NCBI GenBank assembly: GCA_021811865.1 | Contig: JAKAQB010000060.1 | Span: 1-22,573, forward strand | DNA from: Actinomycetes bacterium | GTDB taxonomy: Bacteria > Actinomycetota > Acidimicrobiia > Acidimicrobiales > Palsa-688 | Reading direction: 5' to 3' | DNA: 22,573 nucleotides | Shown here: in pieces, positions 1 to 6,697 of the stretch | Layout: each line of letters starts with the position of its first letter | Numbering within the stretch: position 1 is the stretch's first letter | The notes under the pieces: generated by a model | What the model saw: only the letters and a program-made list of their open reading frames with translations | What the model was told of the DNA's origin: nothing | Database searches by the model: none | Translations under genes and position numbers: made by a program

Positions 1-1
1 A

Positions 2-598
2 TCTGTCGATCACCTTGCTCGCCTGCTCGAAGCCGCGCCCCTCGCCGATCCAGGCGAGGGTGATCTCCGCGTTGGCTGCCACCCACAACCACTCGCCCTC
101 GCCCCCGACCCGCCAGCCGGACTCGTCCATCGTAAGCGTCGGCGCCCTGTTCGCCGCTACGACCAGGTCGTGGTGGACCGGGACCAGATCGCTGCACGCC
201 GCACGCGCCGAGGACCGACAGATCGCCGCCCTGCTCACCGGCAGACCGAGATGGCCGAGCACCTCTCCGACCCGGCCGAAGCTGAGCCCGAGGCCGTGGT
301 GCAGCCACGCACCGAACGCCTTCGCGTTCGGACCGATCTGGGCTCCCGCCGCGCCGAGCGCGTCGGAGACCTGATCTGGGTGGCGTCCCTGCAGCCTTCG
401 GGCACACCCGGCGCAGTGGCCGATCGCGACGGTGAAGCGGGTGGTGACCACCTTCGGGTCGGGGACCTCCACCTGCCACTGCTCCTCGTCGCGGTCGTGG
501 CAGACCTCGCCCCCACAATCGGGGCAGCGCTCAGGCAGCGGGGCCACCAGGTCCCTATCCGGCGGCCCCGGCGGCACGGCGCGCTGACCGTGGCTGAC
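2..598 (-). pseudogene. IS66-family transposase, 5'-truncated remnant, continues past left edge
   Basis: Reading the minus strand from 598 to 2 gives about 199 uninterrupted codons typical of IS66-type (TnpC) DDE transposases. In order they show: a zinc-ribbon-like start (PLPERCPDCGGEV); a VTTRFTVAIGHCAGCARRLQ segment; a GRHPDQVSDALGAAGAQIGP segment; a helical LGLSFGRVGEVLGHLGLPVS stretch; then TMDESGWRVGG followed by EWLWVAANA. The DES aspartate is the likely first catalytic residue. The frame runs off the window at position 2, so the rest of the DDE domain is not visible. At the 5' side a TAG at 599-601 closes the frame, and the codons beyond it do not look like the usual N-terminal helical region; no ATG lies in the open stretch. 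I therefore read it as a relic whose N-terminus was lost or frame-shifted. A short product from the GTG at 577-575 cannot be excluded. Confidence 0.8.
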
Positions 599-665
599 CT
601 ACATCTCCGCGGCCCTCAAGGTGTTCGTCGCCTCCGTTGACAATCGCCTTCTACCGGGACCGTGA

Positions 666-692
666 CTTTGGAGCAGTGCTCGAGCTCCAAAG
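666..692. promoter_or_regulatory. Perfect inverted repeat, candidate VapBC operator
   Basis: CTTTGGAGC at 666-674 and GCTCCAAAG at 684-692 are exact reverse complements, 9 bp each, separated by 9 bp. The pair lies 34 bp upstream of the TAGGCT hexamer assigned to the antitoxin gene. Type II toxin-antitoxin complexes commonly repress their own promoter through such repeats, so autoregulation is the inferred role. It could instead be a hairpin or an old element end. Confidence 0.5.
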
Positions 693-726
693 AACGCTGG
701 GTCTTCGTGGCGGGACCTCGTGGGTC

Positions 727-732
727 TAGGCT
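727..732 (+). promoter_or_regulatory. Candidate leaderless -10 hexamer for the antitoxin gene
   Basis: TAGGCT fits the actinobacterial TANNNT -10 pattern and is followed after exactly 7 nt by the GTG at 740, with no Shine-Dalgarno between them. I see no good -35 box. This spacing is the main reason for preferring the 740 start over the GTG at 662, which would place the inverted repeat inside the gene. Confidence 0.4.
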
Positions 733-739
733 GGGGGTC

Positions 740-976
740 GTGAGCGTGTCGGGTGGTGAGGAGAGCCAAGAGCTGGTGGTTGCCGACGACGGGAGCATCC
801 CCGCCGAGCAGATCAGCCGCCTCGGCCTGCGCCCTGGTATGCATCTCCGGGTGGTGCTTGAGCCCTTGGCGCCGACGGGAAGTATCGCCGGTCGCTTGAC
901 CAGCTGGCCCGATTTGGAGTGGGAGGACTTCGAGCGGGCGAGCATCCTGGCGCAGGCCGACGCCGGCCGTCCTTGA
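740..976 (+). CDS. Antitoxin of a VapBC-type pair (AbrB/MazE-like fold)
   Basis: This 78-residue protein lies directly before a PIN-domain toxin gene. Residues of the type ELVVADDGSIPAEQISRLGL followed by RPGMHLRVVLEP match the swapped-hairpin AbrB/MazE pattern (beta strand, G-x-I-P-A, short helix, L-G-L-x-P-G, beta strand), which binds DNA in many antitoxins. The C-terminal acidic/aromatic tail (WPDLEWEDFERA) would be the toxin-neutralising part. Its TGA at 974-976 overlaps the TTG start of the toxin, so the two are translationally coupled. An alternative GTG at 662 would add 26 residues of unconvincing sequence covering the inverted repeat. The assignment rests on fold pattern and context. 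It is probably negatively autoregulated through the 666-692 repeat. Confidence 0.7.
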   Translation: MSVSGGEESQELVVADDGSIPAEQISRLGLRPGMHLRVVLEPLAPTGSIAGRLTSWPDLEWEDFERASILAQADAGRP

Positions 977-1371
977 GGGTCGTCGCAGACTCCCACGCCC
1001 TCGTTTGGTTCACCCAGGGCTCCTCACAGCTCTCGACAACCGCGGCCGAGGCGTTGCGTGCGGCGGAGGCGAGCGAGGGGGTCGTGGTCTCGGTGACCAC
1101 GCTGATCGACCTGTGGTACGTGACCCAGACGACCCAGGGGGTGAGCGCGACCGAACTGGCCGACCTGCGCCTGCTGGTGGCCGGCACGCCGGCGGTGAGC
1201 TTCCACCCGGTCGACGTCGAGGTCGCCGACGCCTATACGGGCATCAGCCGGGACCTACTGCGCGACCCGTGGGACCGGCTCATCGTGGCCACCGCACTCG
1301 CACTGCACCTGCCGCTGGTCACCCGCGACGGACCCATCCGCCACAGCGGCCTGGTCGAGACCATCTGGTAA
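973..1371 (+). CDS. PIN-domain ribonuclease toxin (VapC-like)
   Basis: This is a 132-residue PIN-domain protein, the usual VapC length. The start VVADSHALVWF carries the first metal-binding Asp (D6). DPWDRLIVATALALHLPLVT carries D98 and D101, and TRD carries D119, together forming the acidic pocket that binds Mg or Mn for RNA cleavage. The position usually held by Glu in VapC proteins appears to be Asp here (D46 in TTLIDLWYV), a conservative change. The TTG start at 973 is chosen because it overlaps the antitoxin stop and begins right at the first PIN strand; extending to 919 would add 18 residues read from antitoxin coding sequence. VapC toxins cut tRNA or rRNA; the target here cannot be read from sequence. 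Confidence 0.85.
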   Translation: MRVVADSHALVWFTQGSSQLSTTAAEALRAAEASEGVVVSVTTLIDLWYVTQTTQGVSATELADLRLLVAGTPAVSFHPVDVEVADAYTGISRDLLRDPWDRLIVATALALHLPLVTRDGPIRHSGLVETIW

Positions 1372-1404
1372 CCGAAGCCACGAGGCCATGGGGCAGCCGT
1401 GGCT

Positions 1405-1581
1405 AGCTAGAAACGTCGCCGGTACCCGGTCCGCCGCGAGGTTGAGACCTCGGTTCTGGTCGCGCATCCGGCCCAGGTGGGTCTCCCACGGCTCACCGGG
1501 GACGTAGTCGATGAGGAAACCGAAGCCGTCGTCCTGACGGCGGAGGGGTCGTAGTCGGATCTCACTCGCCATCCCAGCCAT
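1405..1581 (-). pseudogene. GNAT acetyltransferase, 5' fragment only
   Basis: From ATG 1572 (or 1581) the minus strand encodes about 56 residues resembling the N-terminus of GNAT N-acetyltransferases: MASEIRLRPLRRQDDGFGF, then IDYVPGEPWETHLGRMRD, ending RVPATFLA. In relatives a V-x-G-x-I-V-G-R strand and the acetyl-CoA-binding R/Q-x-x-G-x-G/A loop follow. Here the frame instead passes into SHGCPMASW and then reads antisense through the toxin gene, with no acetyl-CoA motif. The break falls near 1405, only 33 bp beyond the toxin stop. It is therefore a gene start left behind by a deletion or by insertion of the toxin-antitoxin block. A functional protein is unlikely. Confidence 0.65.
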
Positions 1582-1901
1582 GGAGTCCACGGGCCCAGAG
1601 CCGGGCCAACCTTTTCGCCCCGGCAGGCGGAAACTGACACCGGTTGGATGCACCGTGAGGCGACGGCTCGACGGTGAGCCGGCTACGGAGGCCGGCGCTG
1701 TGTGTGTCACTGCCGCTGCCTGGTCGAGCGAGGATGCCGGCCCGCAGGTGTTGGGTGCATTCCTCCTCGCCGTTGCCGCCTCCCAGCCAGAACGTGCACT
1801 CAGAACATCGCGCCATCAGGCACGGTCCAGCGCTCCCGATCGACGGCTATCTGAGGCCGCCTGGGAGGGCTTGACTAGTTAAGTTGGCTCACGGTAACGC
1901 C
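1582..1901. other. Stretch without a recognisable gene
   Basis: Several overlapping open frames of 60-150 codons cross this interval on both strands, but none shows a family motif or a ribosome-binding site. A minus-strand frame from 1816 begins with a CxxC-plus-Cys pattern (MARCSECTFWL, then EEECTQHL) and runs into the GNAT fragment region in another frame; I would not call it. Together with the neighbouring relics this looks like decayed accessory DNA next to the tRNA gene. Confidence 0.5.
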
Positions 1902-1925
1902 GTGCCCGTTCGGGCACCCGGGTGC
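1902..1925 (-). terminator. Overlapping hairpins downstream of tRNA-Leu, possible terminator
   Basis: GTGCCCG at 1902-1908 and CGGGCAC at 1911-1917 are perfect complements. The second arm can also pair with the sequence to its right, since GCACCCGGGTGC at 1914-1925 is a perfect palindrome. The block begins 35 nt past the mature 3' end of the minus-strand tRNA. No T-run follows, so at best it is a GC-rich, U-poor terminator or a processing site. Confidence 0.35.
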
Positions 1926-1959
1926 GCCGGCTAGACCGCCAGTGGGGGTCGGGTCGGGT

Positions 1960-2040
1960 GCGGGCGAGAGGACTCGAACCTCCACCCCTCTCGGGACCAG
2001 GACCTAAACCTGGCGCGTCTGCCGGTTTCGCCACGCCCGC
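1960..2040 (-). tRNA. tRNA-Leu, anticodon UAG
   Basis: The 81-nt minus-strand sequence folds as a class II tRNA. The acceptor arm GCGGGCG pairs with CGCCCGC. The anticodon stem CCAGG/CCTGG encloses the loop TTTAGGT with anticodon TAG at 2006-2004. A variable arm CCC-GAGA-GGG follows, and the T arm has a TTCGAGT loop. UAG reads CUN leucine codons. No CCA is encoded at 1959-1957, so it would be added enzymatically. The 5' 37 nt overlap the end of the upstream membrane-protein reading frame, so the promoter, if the gene has its own, must lie inside that gene; co-transcription followed by RNase P cleavage is the alternative. Its 3' side faces mobile-element debris. Confidence 0.95.
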
Positions 2041-4442
2041 TCTCCGAGCGAGGTTAGCGGGTGACGGCTGGCCTCCCCGGCCGCGGACGCCTCGGAGGTG
2101 GCGCCCAGCCGCCGGTCGGGGCGGCGCCGCCGCCGGCGCAGCCCCGCGACGACGGTGGCGGCGATCTCGCCGGCGACCAGTGCAACCGCCGCGGCGGCGG
2201 CGAGCCAGAGCCCGACGACGAGCGTGCGGGGACGGTAGGTCACCACGACGGTGTGGCGCCCCGCCGGAACCAACGCCTGCAGCTGCTGGCCCCGGAGGGG
2301 ACGCAGGCGCAGCGGTCGCCCGTCGATGCGGGCGTGCCAGCCGGGGTAGGCGCCGATGTGCAGCTCGAGGCGCGACGGGATGGCAGCGTCGACGTGGAGG
2401 GTCAGGCGGGCCGGGTCCTTCTCCCCGAAGGCGACTGGCGTGGCCGACGGGTCGTCGAGCGGAGCGGACGCCGGCTGGACGCTCACCACCGACGCACCCG
2501 GGACCCGCCAGAGGTACTCGTTGCCGACGCGCTCGACCGCCACAGCGCCCGCCGGCGCCGGGGCGCCCCGGGCCTTGAGGACGTACTCGATGCCGTAGGC
2601 ACGCCCGACGGCCGCTGTCGTGACGGGGACGCAGAAGTTGCCGCTGTTGGACGGCGCCAGCGGGGTGTGAGTCAGCTTCGAGTAGCTGAGGGGGTAGGAC
2701 AGCGGGAGCACGGCGTCGTACATCTCGGCCTCGGCGACGCCGTAGGCGGCGTTGGCCTCCGGCAGGATGCCGAGGTCGGCGAAGTGGGTGGCGTTGGGGC
2801 AGTTGAACCCGACCCGCTGGTCACCCACGATCTTCTGGAGGCGGGCGATCGCCGGGGTGACGGCGAAGGCGGTGTGGCTGGTCGACCACAGCCGCGGTGT
2901 GCCCAGCAGCAGGAACCCCACCTCGCTGGCCACGACGGCCGCCATCCCGACCCGCGACGCAGCGATCGTCACCGCCCGCGGCCGGGCCCTGGGGCCGGCG
3001 CGCGAGGCCGCCAGCACGAGGGCGGCGGCGGCGAGCAGCACCCCGGCCTGGATCGCCGGCCAGGCGAAGCTGGCAGCACGTATGCGGGCTGCCACCGCAT
3101 GAGCCGGCGGGTGGTGCGCGTCGTGGTAGCCGTACGCCGCGAGCACCGCGGCGCCGGCAAGCGCGCCGAGGGCGAGGAGCCTGGCGGTGCCACGCTCCCT
3201 TCCGCCGGTGAGCACGGCGTCGAGGCCGACGCCCGCCAGCAGGGCGACCACGAGATCGAAGGGGATCAGCCCCCGGCTCCAGATGATGAGCTTGCCGGCG
3301 GGGAGGGCCACCACCAGGCGGGTGATCGGCTCTGCGAACAGGATCCCGCCGAGCACGAAGGCCGACAGCCCGACGCCGAGCACGAGGGGCCGGCGCCCCC
3401 GCCGCAGCAGGCCGACGGCGGCCAGCACGAGCGCCGTGATCCCGACGAACGACGCCGTCTCGTAGTAGTTCGACAGCCCGAAGTACTGGCTGGTGCGGAT
3501 CGGGTAGCCCCAGTACCCCGAGAAGATCAGCCCGCCGAGGACGCGGAGGGGCAAGGCCGCTGAGCCGGTCCGGGCCTGGTGCACCGACCCGTGCAGGGCT
3601 TGCGCCCCGGTCAGCAGCAGCGGGGCGCAGAGCGCGGCGCCCGCCAGGAGGGCACCGGCGAGGGCGGCCAGGCGCCTGGTGCCGGCGGCTGCTCCGTCCC
3701 GGCGCACGCCGGCGATGAGGGCCACCACCACCGGGAAGGTCACCGCGACGGCCAGGAGGACCACGCTCTCCGGGTGGCCTCCGTACACGGCGAAGGCCAC
3801 GGCGCCGGCGAGCAGCGGGACGGCCGCCCGGGGGCGACGGCCGCCGGCGAGCAGGAGCCCGGCGCCGAGCACCCAGCCCGTCCAGCAGATCACGCCGGCC
3901 ATCGGCCATCCCAGCCATCCGCTGAACGACCCACTGAGCTCACCTACCGTGCCGGCGAAGGCGGCGGCGGCCCACCCGAGGCGGAGCACTCGTGCCGCGA
4001 AGATGAGGCCGGTTCCAGCGATGACCAGCTTGACGATGACCGTCACGTCGTAAGCGAAGCGGCGAGGCAGGGCGTAGGCGACGAGCATGGGGAGGCTGAG
4101 GCCGGCCGACTGGAAGTCTGCGAGGAGGGGGGTGCCCATCGCGTTGTACGGGTTCCACAACGGGAGGTGGCCGCCGTGCACCTCCGTCCAGTCGAGCGCC
4201 GCCCACGGCGCGCTCTGTTGCACCTGGTCGCTAGCGATGACGTTGTAGGGAGTGGCGGTCGACCGGCCGATCCCGTAGGCGGCGGCGATGTCGTAGGTGC
4301 CGAGGGCGCTGCCGCGCGCCAGTGCGGGCGCCAGCGACCCCAGGCCGGCGAGGATCACCCAGACGACGGCGAGCACCCCCGCCCAGCGCCGAGACGGAGA
4401 GGGTTGGCCGCCGCGCGCGGCGGCCAGCTCCTCTCCCGACAC
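2004..4442 (-). CDS. YfhO-family polytopic membrane protein (GT-C-like)
   Basis: From GTG 4442 this encodes 812 residues: one N-terminal membrane helix (WAGVLAVVWVILAGLG), a large outside loop with LPLWNPYNAMGTPLLADFQS, the signature of YfhO-type proteins, then about ten further hydrophobic helices. After these comes a long extracytoplasmic domain with YPGWHARIDGRPL and VPAGRHTVVVTYRP, the usual YfhO C-terminal beta domain, and a last helix (LVVGLWLAAAAAVALVAG). Characterised YfhO proteins take part in glycosylating surface polymers such as lipoteichoic acid, probably from lipid-linked sugars; the substrate here is unknown. A GTG at 4532 would extend the frame by 30 residues but overlaps the divergent gene; 4442 has CATACT 7 nt upstream. 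The last 12 codons (ending WRNRQTRQV) are tRNA-Leu sequence, and the TAG stop is the tRNA anticodon. Confidence 0.85.
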   Translation of the reverse strand: MSGEELAAARGGQPSPSRRWAGVLAVVWVILAGLGSLAPALARGSALGTYDIAAAYGIGRSTATPYNVIASDQVQQSAPWAALDWTEVHGGHLPLWNPYNAMGTPLLADFQSAGLSLPMLVAYALPRRFAYDVTVIVKLVIAGTGLIFAARVLRLGWAAAAFAGTVGELSGSFSGWLGWPMAGVICWTGWVLGAGLLLAGGRRPRAAVPLLAGAVAFAVYGGHPESVVLLAVAVTFPVVVALIAGVRRDGAAAGTRRLAALAGALLAGAALCAPLLLTGAQALHGSVHQARTGSAALPLRVLGGLIFSGYWGYPIRTSQYFGLSNYYETASFVGITALVLAAVGLLRRGRRPLVLGVGLSAFVLGGILFAEPITRLVVALPAGKLIIWSRGLIPFDLVVALLAGVGLDAVLTGGRERGTARLLALGALAGAAVLAAYGYHDAHHPPAHAVAARIRAASFAWPAIQAGVLLAAAALVLAASRAGPRARPRAVTIAASRVGMAAVVASEVGFLLLGTPRLWSTSHTAFAVTPAIARLQKIVGDQRVGFNCPNATHFADLGILPEANAAYGVAEAEMYDAVLPLSYPLSYSKLTHTPLAPSNSGNFCVPVTTAAVGRAYGIEYVLKARGAPAPAGAVAVERVGNEYLWRVPGASVVSVQPASAPLDDPSATPVAFGEKDPARLTLHVDAAIPSRLELHIGAYPGWHARIDGRPLRLRPLRGQQLQALVPAGRHTVVVTYRPRTLVVGLWLAAAAAVALVAGEIAATVVAGLRRRRRRPDRRLGATSEASAAGEASRHPLTSLGERAWRNRQTRQV

Positions 4443-4449
4443 GCAGGGC

Positions 4450-4455
4450 AGTATG
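4450..4455 (-). promoter_or_regulatory. Candidate leaderless -10 hexamer for the YfhO-type gene
   Basis: On the minus strand CATACT (4 of 6 matches to TATAAT) precedes the GTG at 4442 by 7 nt, with no Shine-Dalgarno. This supports the internal GTG start over 4532. No convincing -35 box is visible. Confidence 0.35.
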
Positions 4456-4514
4456 GCACCCGCCGGAGGCAGCGAGGGTGGAGGCGAGCCCTTTGGTAGG
4501 GTCCCGGCTGGCGT

Positions 4515-6380
4515 ATGCGTCCGAGCTTCCACGTCTTCGTCAGCCGCAGCGGCAACATCTTCATGACGGAGATCGCGGAGGTCATCTCAGCCGCCATCAG
4601 CGACCTCGGCTACGAGAGCGTCTTCCCCGCCCCCGGCCTCCCCGAGGCGACCGCCGGCGTCGTCAACCTCGTCGTGGCTCCACACGAGTTCTTCGTCCTG
4701 CAGCCGGAACGCACCGCCACCGAGCTGCTGGCGGCTGCGGAGGCCTCGGTGTGCGTCGGGGTCGAGCAACCCGGGACCTACTGGTACGACCTGACCGTGC
4801 ACTACGCGAGCGTCGGGCGCTGCGTGCTGGACATAAGCACCTACGCCGTCGAGGAGCACCGCCGGCGTGGCCTGGACGCCACCCACCTCCAGCTCGGCTA
4901 CCACCGGCTCTGGGATCGCTGGGGCGGCGACGTCACCCGCCAGCGGGCCACGGATCTGCTGTTCCTCGGCTCGGTCACAGAGCGCCGGGCGCGCCTGCTC
5001 GGCGACGCCGCCCCGCTGCTGTGGGACTGCCGCAGCGACCTGCGCCTCTTTGAGTACCCCCGCCCGATGAGCCGCCCGGTGGGCCGGTTCGTGGCCGGCC
5101 CCGCCAAGTGGGACCTGCTCGCCGACAGCCGCATCCTGCTCAACGTGCACCGCAACGACGTCCCCTACTTCGAGTGGGTCCGCTCGCTCGAGGCCGTGTG
5201 CAACGGCTGCCTGCTGGTGACGGAGTCCTCCGCCGACTACGGGCCGCTCCTCGCCGGAGAGCACCTGGTGGCCGCGCCGTCCGAGACCCTCGGCGCCCTG
5301 GCAGCGAGCCTCGTCCTCGACGAGCCGCTGCGCCGCGAGATCGTCGCCAGCGCCTACGACCACGTCCGCACGGAGCTGGAGCTGGCAGCGCACCTGGCGC
5401 CGATCTGCGAGAGCCTCGCCCAAGGTGCCGCCCGCCCGCCGCGGGCCAGGCCGGCCCTCCCACGCCCGCCCCACCCCCACGCCGGCGGGCCACCGCAGCC
5501 GCCCTTGCTCGGCGACATCCACGCGACGGAGACGCGCGTGAGAGCCAGGGTCAAGGAGCTCCTCGACAGCGAGACAACCCTCATCCGCTCCCTCGAAGCC
5601 CTGGAGGCGGAGCTGCGCCACGGAGACGCCTCTCACTGCGAGATCGAGGCGACACCGGCGTGGGACGGCTTCGACGCGGACCTCACCGTCCTGGTCACCT
5701 CCTACGACTACGAGGGCTACCTCCCTGACGCCCTCGACTCGGTGATCGCCTCCGAGGAAGTGCGCGCCGAGCTGATAGTCGTCGACGATCACTCCGGCGA
5801 CGGGTCCGTGGACCTGCTGCGGCGGTACCTGGAGAAGCACCCGTGGTACCCGATCCAGCTGATCGCGAGGGCGGCCAACGCCGGGGTGGGTGCCGCCCGC
5901 AACACCGGGTTCGCGGCGGCGCGCACCGATCGGGTGTTCGTCCTCGACGCCGACAACTACGTCTTCCCGAGCGGCTTGCGCAAGCTCTGCGACGCGCTCG
6001 ACGCCGACCCCGCCGCCGCGTTCTCCTACGGGATCATCGGTCGCCTCGGCCAGCCGGGGCTGCTGTCGCACATCCCCTGGGACGTGGCGAGGCTCCTGGA
6101 CAACAACTACATCGACGCCATGGCGCTGATCCGCACCGAGGCGTGGGAGCAGGTGGGCGGCTACGACACGGACGTGTCCAACCTGCGGGGCTGGGAGGAC
6201 TACGACCTGTGGCTGCGCGTCGCTGCGGCCGGCGGCCACGGCACCTTCGTGCCCCAACCGGTCGCCGCCTACCGGGTGCACGGCGTCTCGCGACAGCAGA
6301 CCGTGGACCTCGACACCCAATCCCTGCACGAGCACCTACGGGATCGCTACCCGTACCTGCCGTGGGCGGTGTCGCGATGA
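4515..6380 (+). CDS. Two-domain glycosyltransferase (GT-B-like N-domain fused to GT2)
   Basis: This 621-residue cytosolic protein has two parts. Residues 1 to about 300 resemble CgeB/GT1-like GT-B proteins, including SRILLNVHRNDVPYFEWVRS, then LEAVCNGCLLVTESSADYGP and LLAGEHLVA, where such enzymes bind the sugar nucleotide. A proline-rich linker (about 310-345) and a short helical stretch follow. Residues from about 390 are a clear GT2 (GT-A) domain: LTVLVTSYDYEGYL, VVDDHSGDGS (D424, D425), AANAGVGAARNTGF, VLDADN (DxD, D478/D480) and WEDYDLWLR (E561/D562, catalytic base region). It probably transfers two sugars to a surface glycan, or one domain may be regulatory. Extended -10 TGGTAGGGT ends at 4502, giving a very short leader. 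The stop overlaps an ATG (ATGA) and is followed by AAGGAGG for the next gene. Donor and acceptor cannot be read from sequence. Confidence 0.85.
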   Translation: MRPSFHVFVSRSGNIFMTEIAEVISAAISDLGYESVFPAPGLPEATAGVVNLVVAPHEFFVLQPERTATELLAAAEASVCVGVEQPGTYWYDLTVHYASVGRCVLDISTYAVEEHRRRGLDATHLQLGYHRLWDRWGGDVTRQRATDLLFLGSVTERRARLLGDAAPLLWDCRSDLRLFEYPRPMSRPVGRFVAGPAKWDLLADSRILLNVHRNDVPYFEWVRSLEAVCNGCLLVTESSADYGPLLAGEHLVAAPSETLGALAASLVLDEPLRREIVASAYDHVRTELELAAHLAPICESLAQGAARPPRARPALPRPPHPHAGGPPQPPLLGDIHATETRVRARVKELLDSETTLIRSLEALEAELRHGDASHCEIEATPAWDGFDADLTVLVTSYDYEGYLPDALDSVIASEEVRAELIVVDDHSGDGSVDLLRRYLEKHPWYPIQLIARAANAGVGAARNTGFAAARTDRVFVLDADNYVFPSGLRKLCDALDADPAAAFSYGIIGRLGQPGLLSHIPWDVARLLDNNYIDAMALIRTEAWEQVGGYDTDVSNLRGWEDYDLWLRVAAAGGHGTFVPQPVAAYRVHGVSRQQTVDLDTQSLHEHLRDRYPYLPWAVSR

Positions 6381-6386
6381 AGGAGG
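6380..6386 (+). promoter_or_regulatory. Strong ribosome-binding site deciding the start of the next gene
   Basis: AAGGAGG is a near-perfect Shine-Dalgarno placed 5 nt before GTG 6392. It lies downstream of the ATG at 6377, so it can only serve the GTG. It is one of the few strong Shine-Dalgarno sequences in the window. Confidence 0.6.
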
Positions 6387-6391
6387 TCGAT

Positions 6392-6697
6392 GTGACGACC
6401 GGGGAGGGGCTCACCGCCGACGAGCGCAGAGCCCTCGAGACGGAGATCGCCAGCCTGCGGGAGCGGCTACGCCAGCGCGAGACAGCGCTCGCCGTCCTCA
6501 ACCGGCGCCTCGTGAGCCTGGAGCGCTACGACGACGCCGCCGCCGGGGCAGCCCCACCGGACGCCGCCATAGAGGCGGAGGCACGCGCCCGAGCTGCCGA
6601 GGAGGAGCTCGAGCGCCTACGCAACACGCGGACGTTCCGCTTCACCGCCGGCGCCCGGCGCATCTACGGCGCGGCCCGCCGCCTGGGCGGCCCATGA
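6392..6697 (+). CDS. Small coiled-coil protein in the glycan cluster
   Basis: This protein of about 101 residues has a long charged heptad-like helix (ADERRALETEIASLRERL, then RQRETALAVLNRRLVSLERY), an Ala/Pro-rich break and a second helix (EAEARARAAEEELERLRN). It ends TRTFRFTAGARRIYGAARRL. That tail resembles the S/T-R-S/T-W/F-R-x-T-x-x-x-R motif often found at the C-terminus of actinobacterial glycosyltransferases and methyltransferases after a coiled coil, so it may be a detached version of that appendage that tethers the partner enzymes. The GTG at 6392 is chosen because AAGGAGG sits 5 nt before it; an ATG at 6377 overlapping the previous stop would add five residues. Its TGA overlaps the ATG of the methyltransferase. 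No catalytic motif is visible and the function is unknown. Confidence 0.7.
   Translation: MTTGEGLTADERRALETEIASLRERLRQRETALAVLNRRLVSLERYDDAAAGAAPPDAAIEAEARARAAEEELERLRNTRTFRFTAGARRIYGAARRLGGP

Noticed and set aside
15..640. Plus-strand frames of 119 and 156 codons at the left edge
   Set aside because: They lie opposite the IS66 transposase remnant, whose zinc-ribbon and DDE-region motifs are clear on the minus strand.
662..739. Antitoxin start at GTG 662
   Set aside because: The added residues match nothing, there is no Shine-Dalgarno, and this start would put the perfect inverted repeat inside the coding region; GTG 740 has a well-placed TAGGCT hexamer.
1580..1882. A 100-codon plus-strand frame between the GNAT fragment and the tRNA
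   Set aside because: No motif, no ribosome-binding site, and Arg/Ser/Pro-rich composition typical of chance frames in GC-rich DNA.
2061..3563. A 500-codon plus-strand frame opposite the YfhO-type gene
   Set aside because: Its composition is dominated by Arg/Gly/Asp/Glu/Pro without any domain; the minus strand encodes recognisable membrane helices and YfhO motifs.
4443..4532. The 30-residue N-terminal extension of the YfhO-type protein from GTG 4532
   Set aside because: It overlaps the start of the divergent glycosyltransferase gene, is Pro/Gly/Thr-rich, and has no ribosome-binding site; GTG 4442 has a better-placed upstream hexamer. It remains possible.
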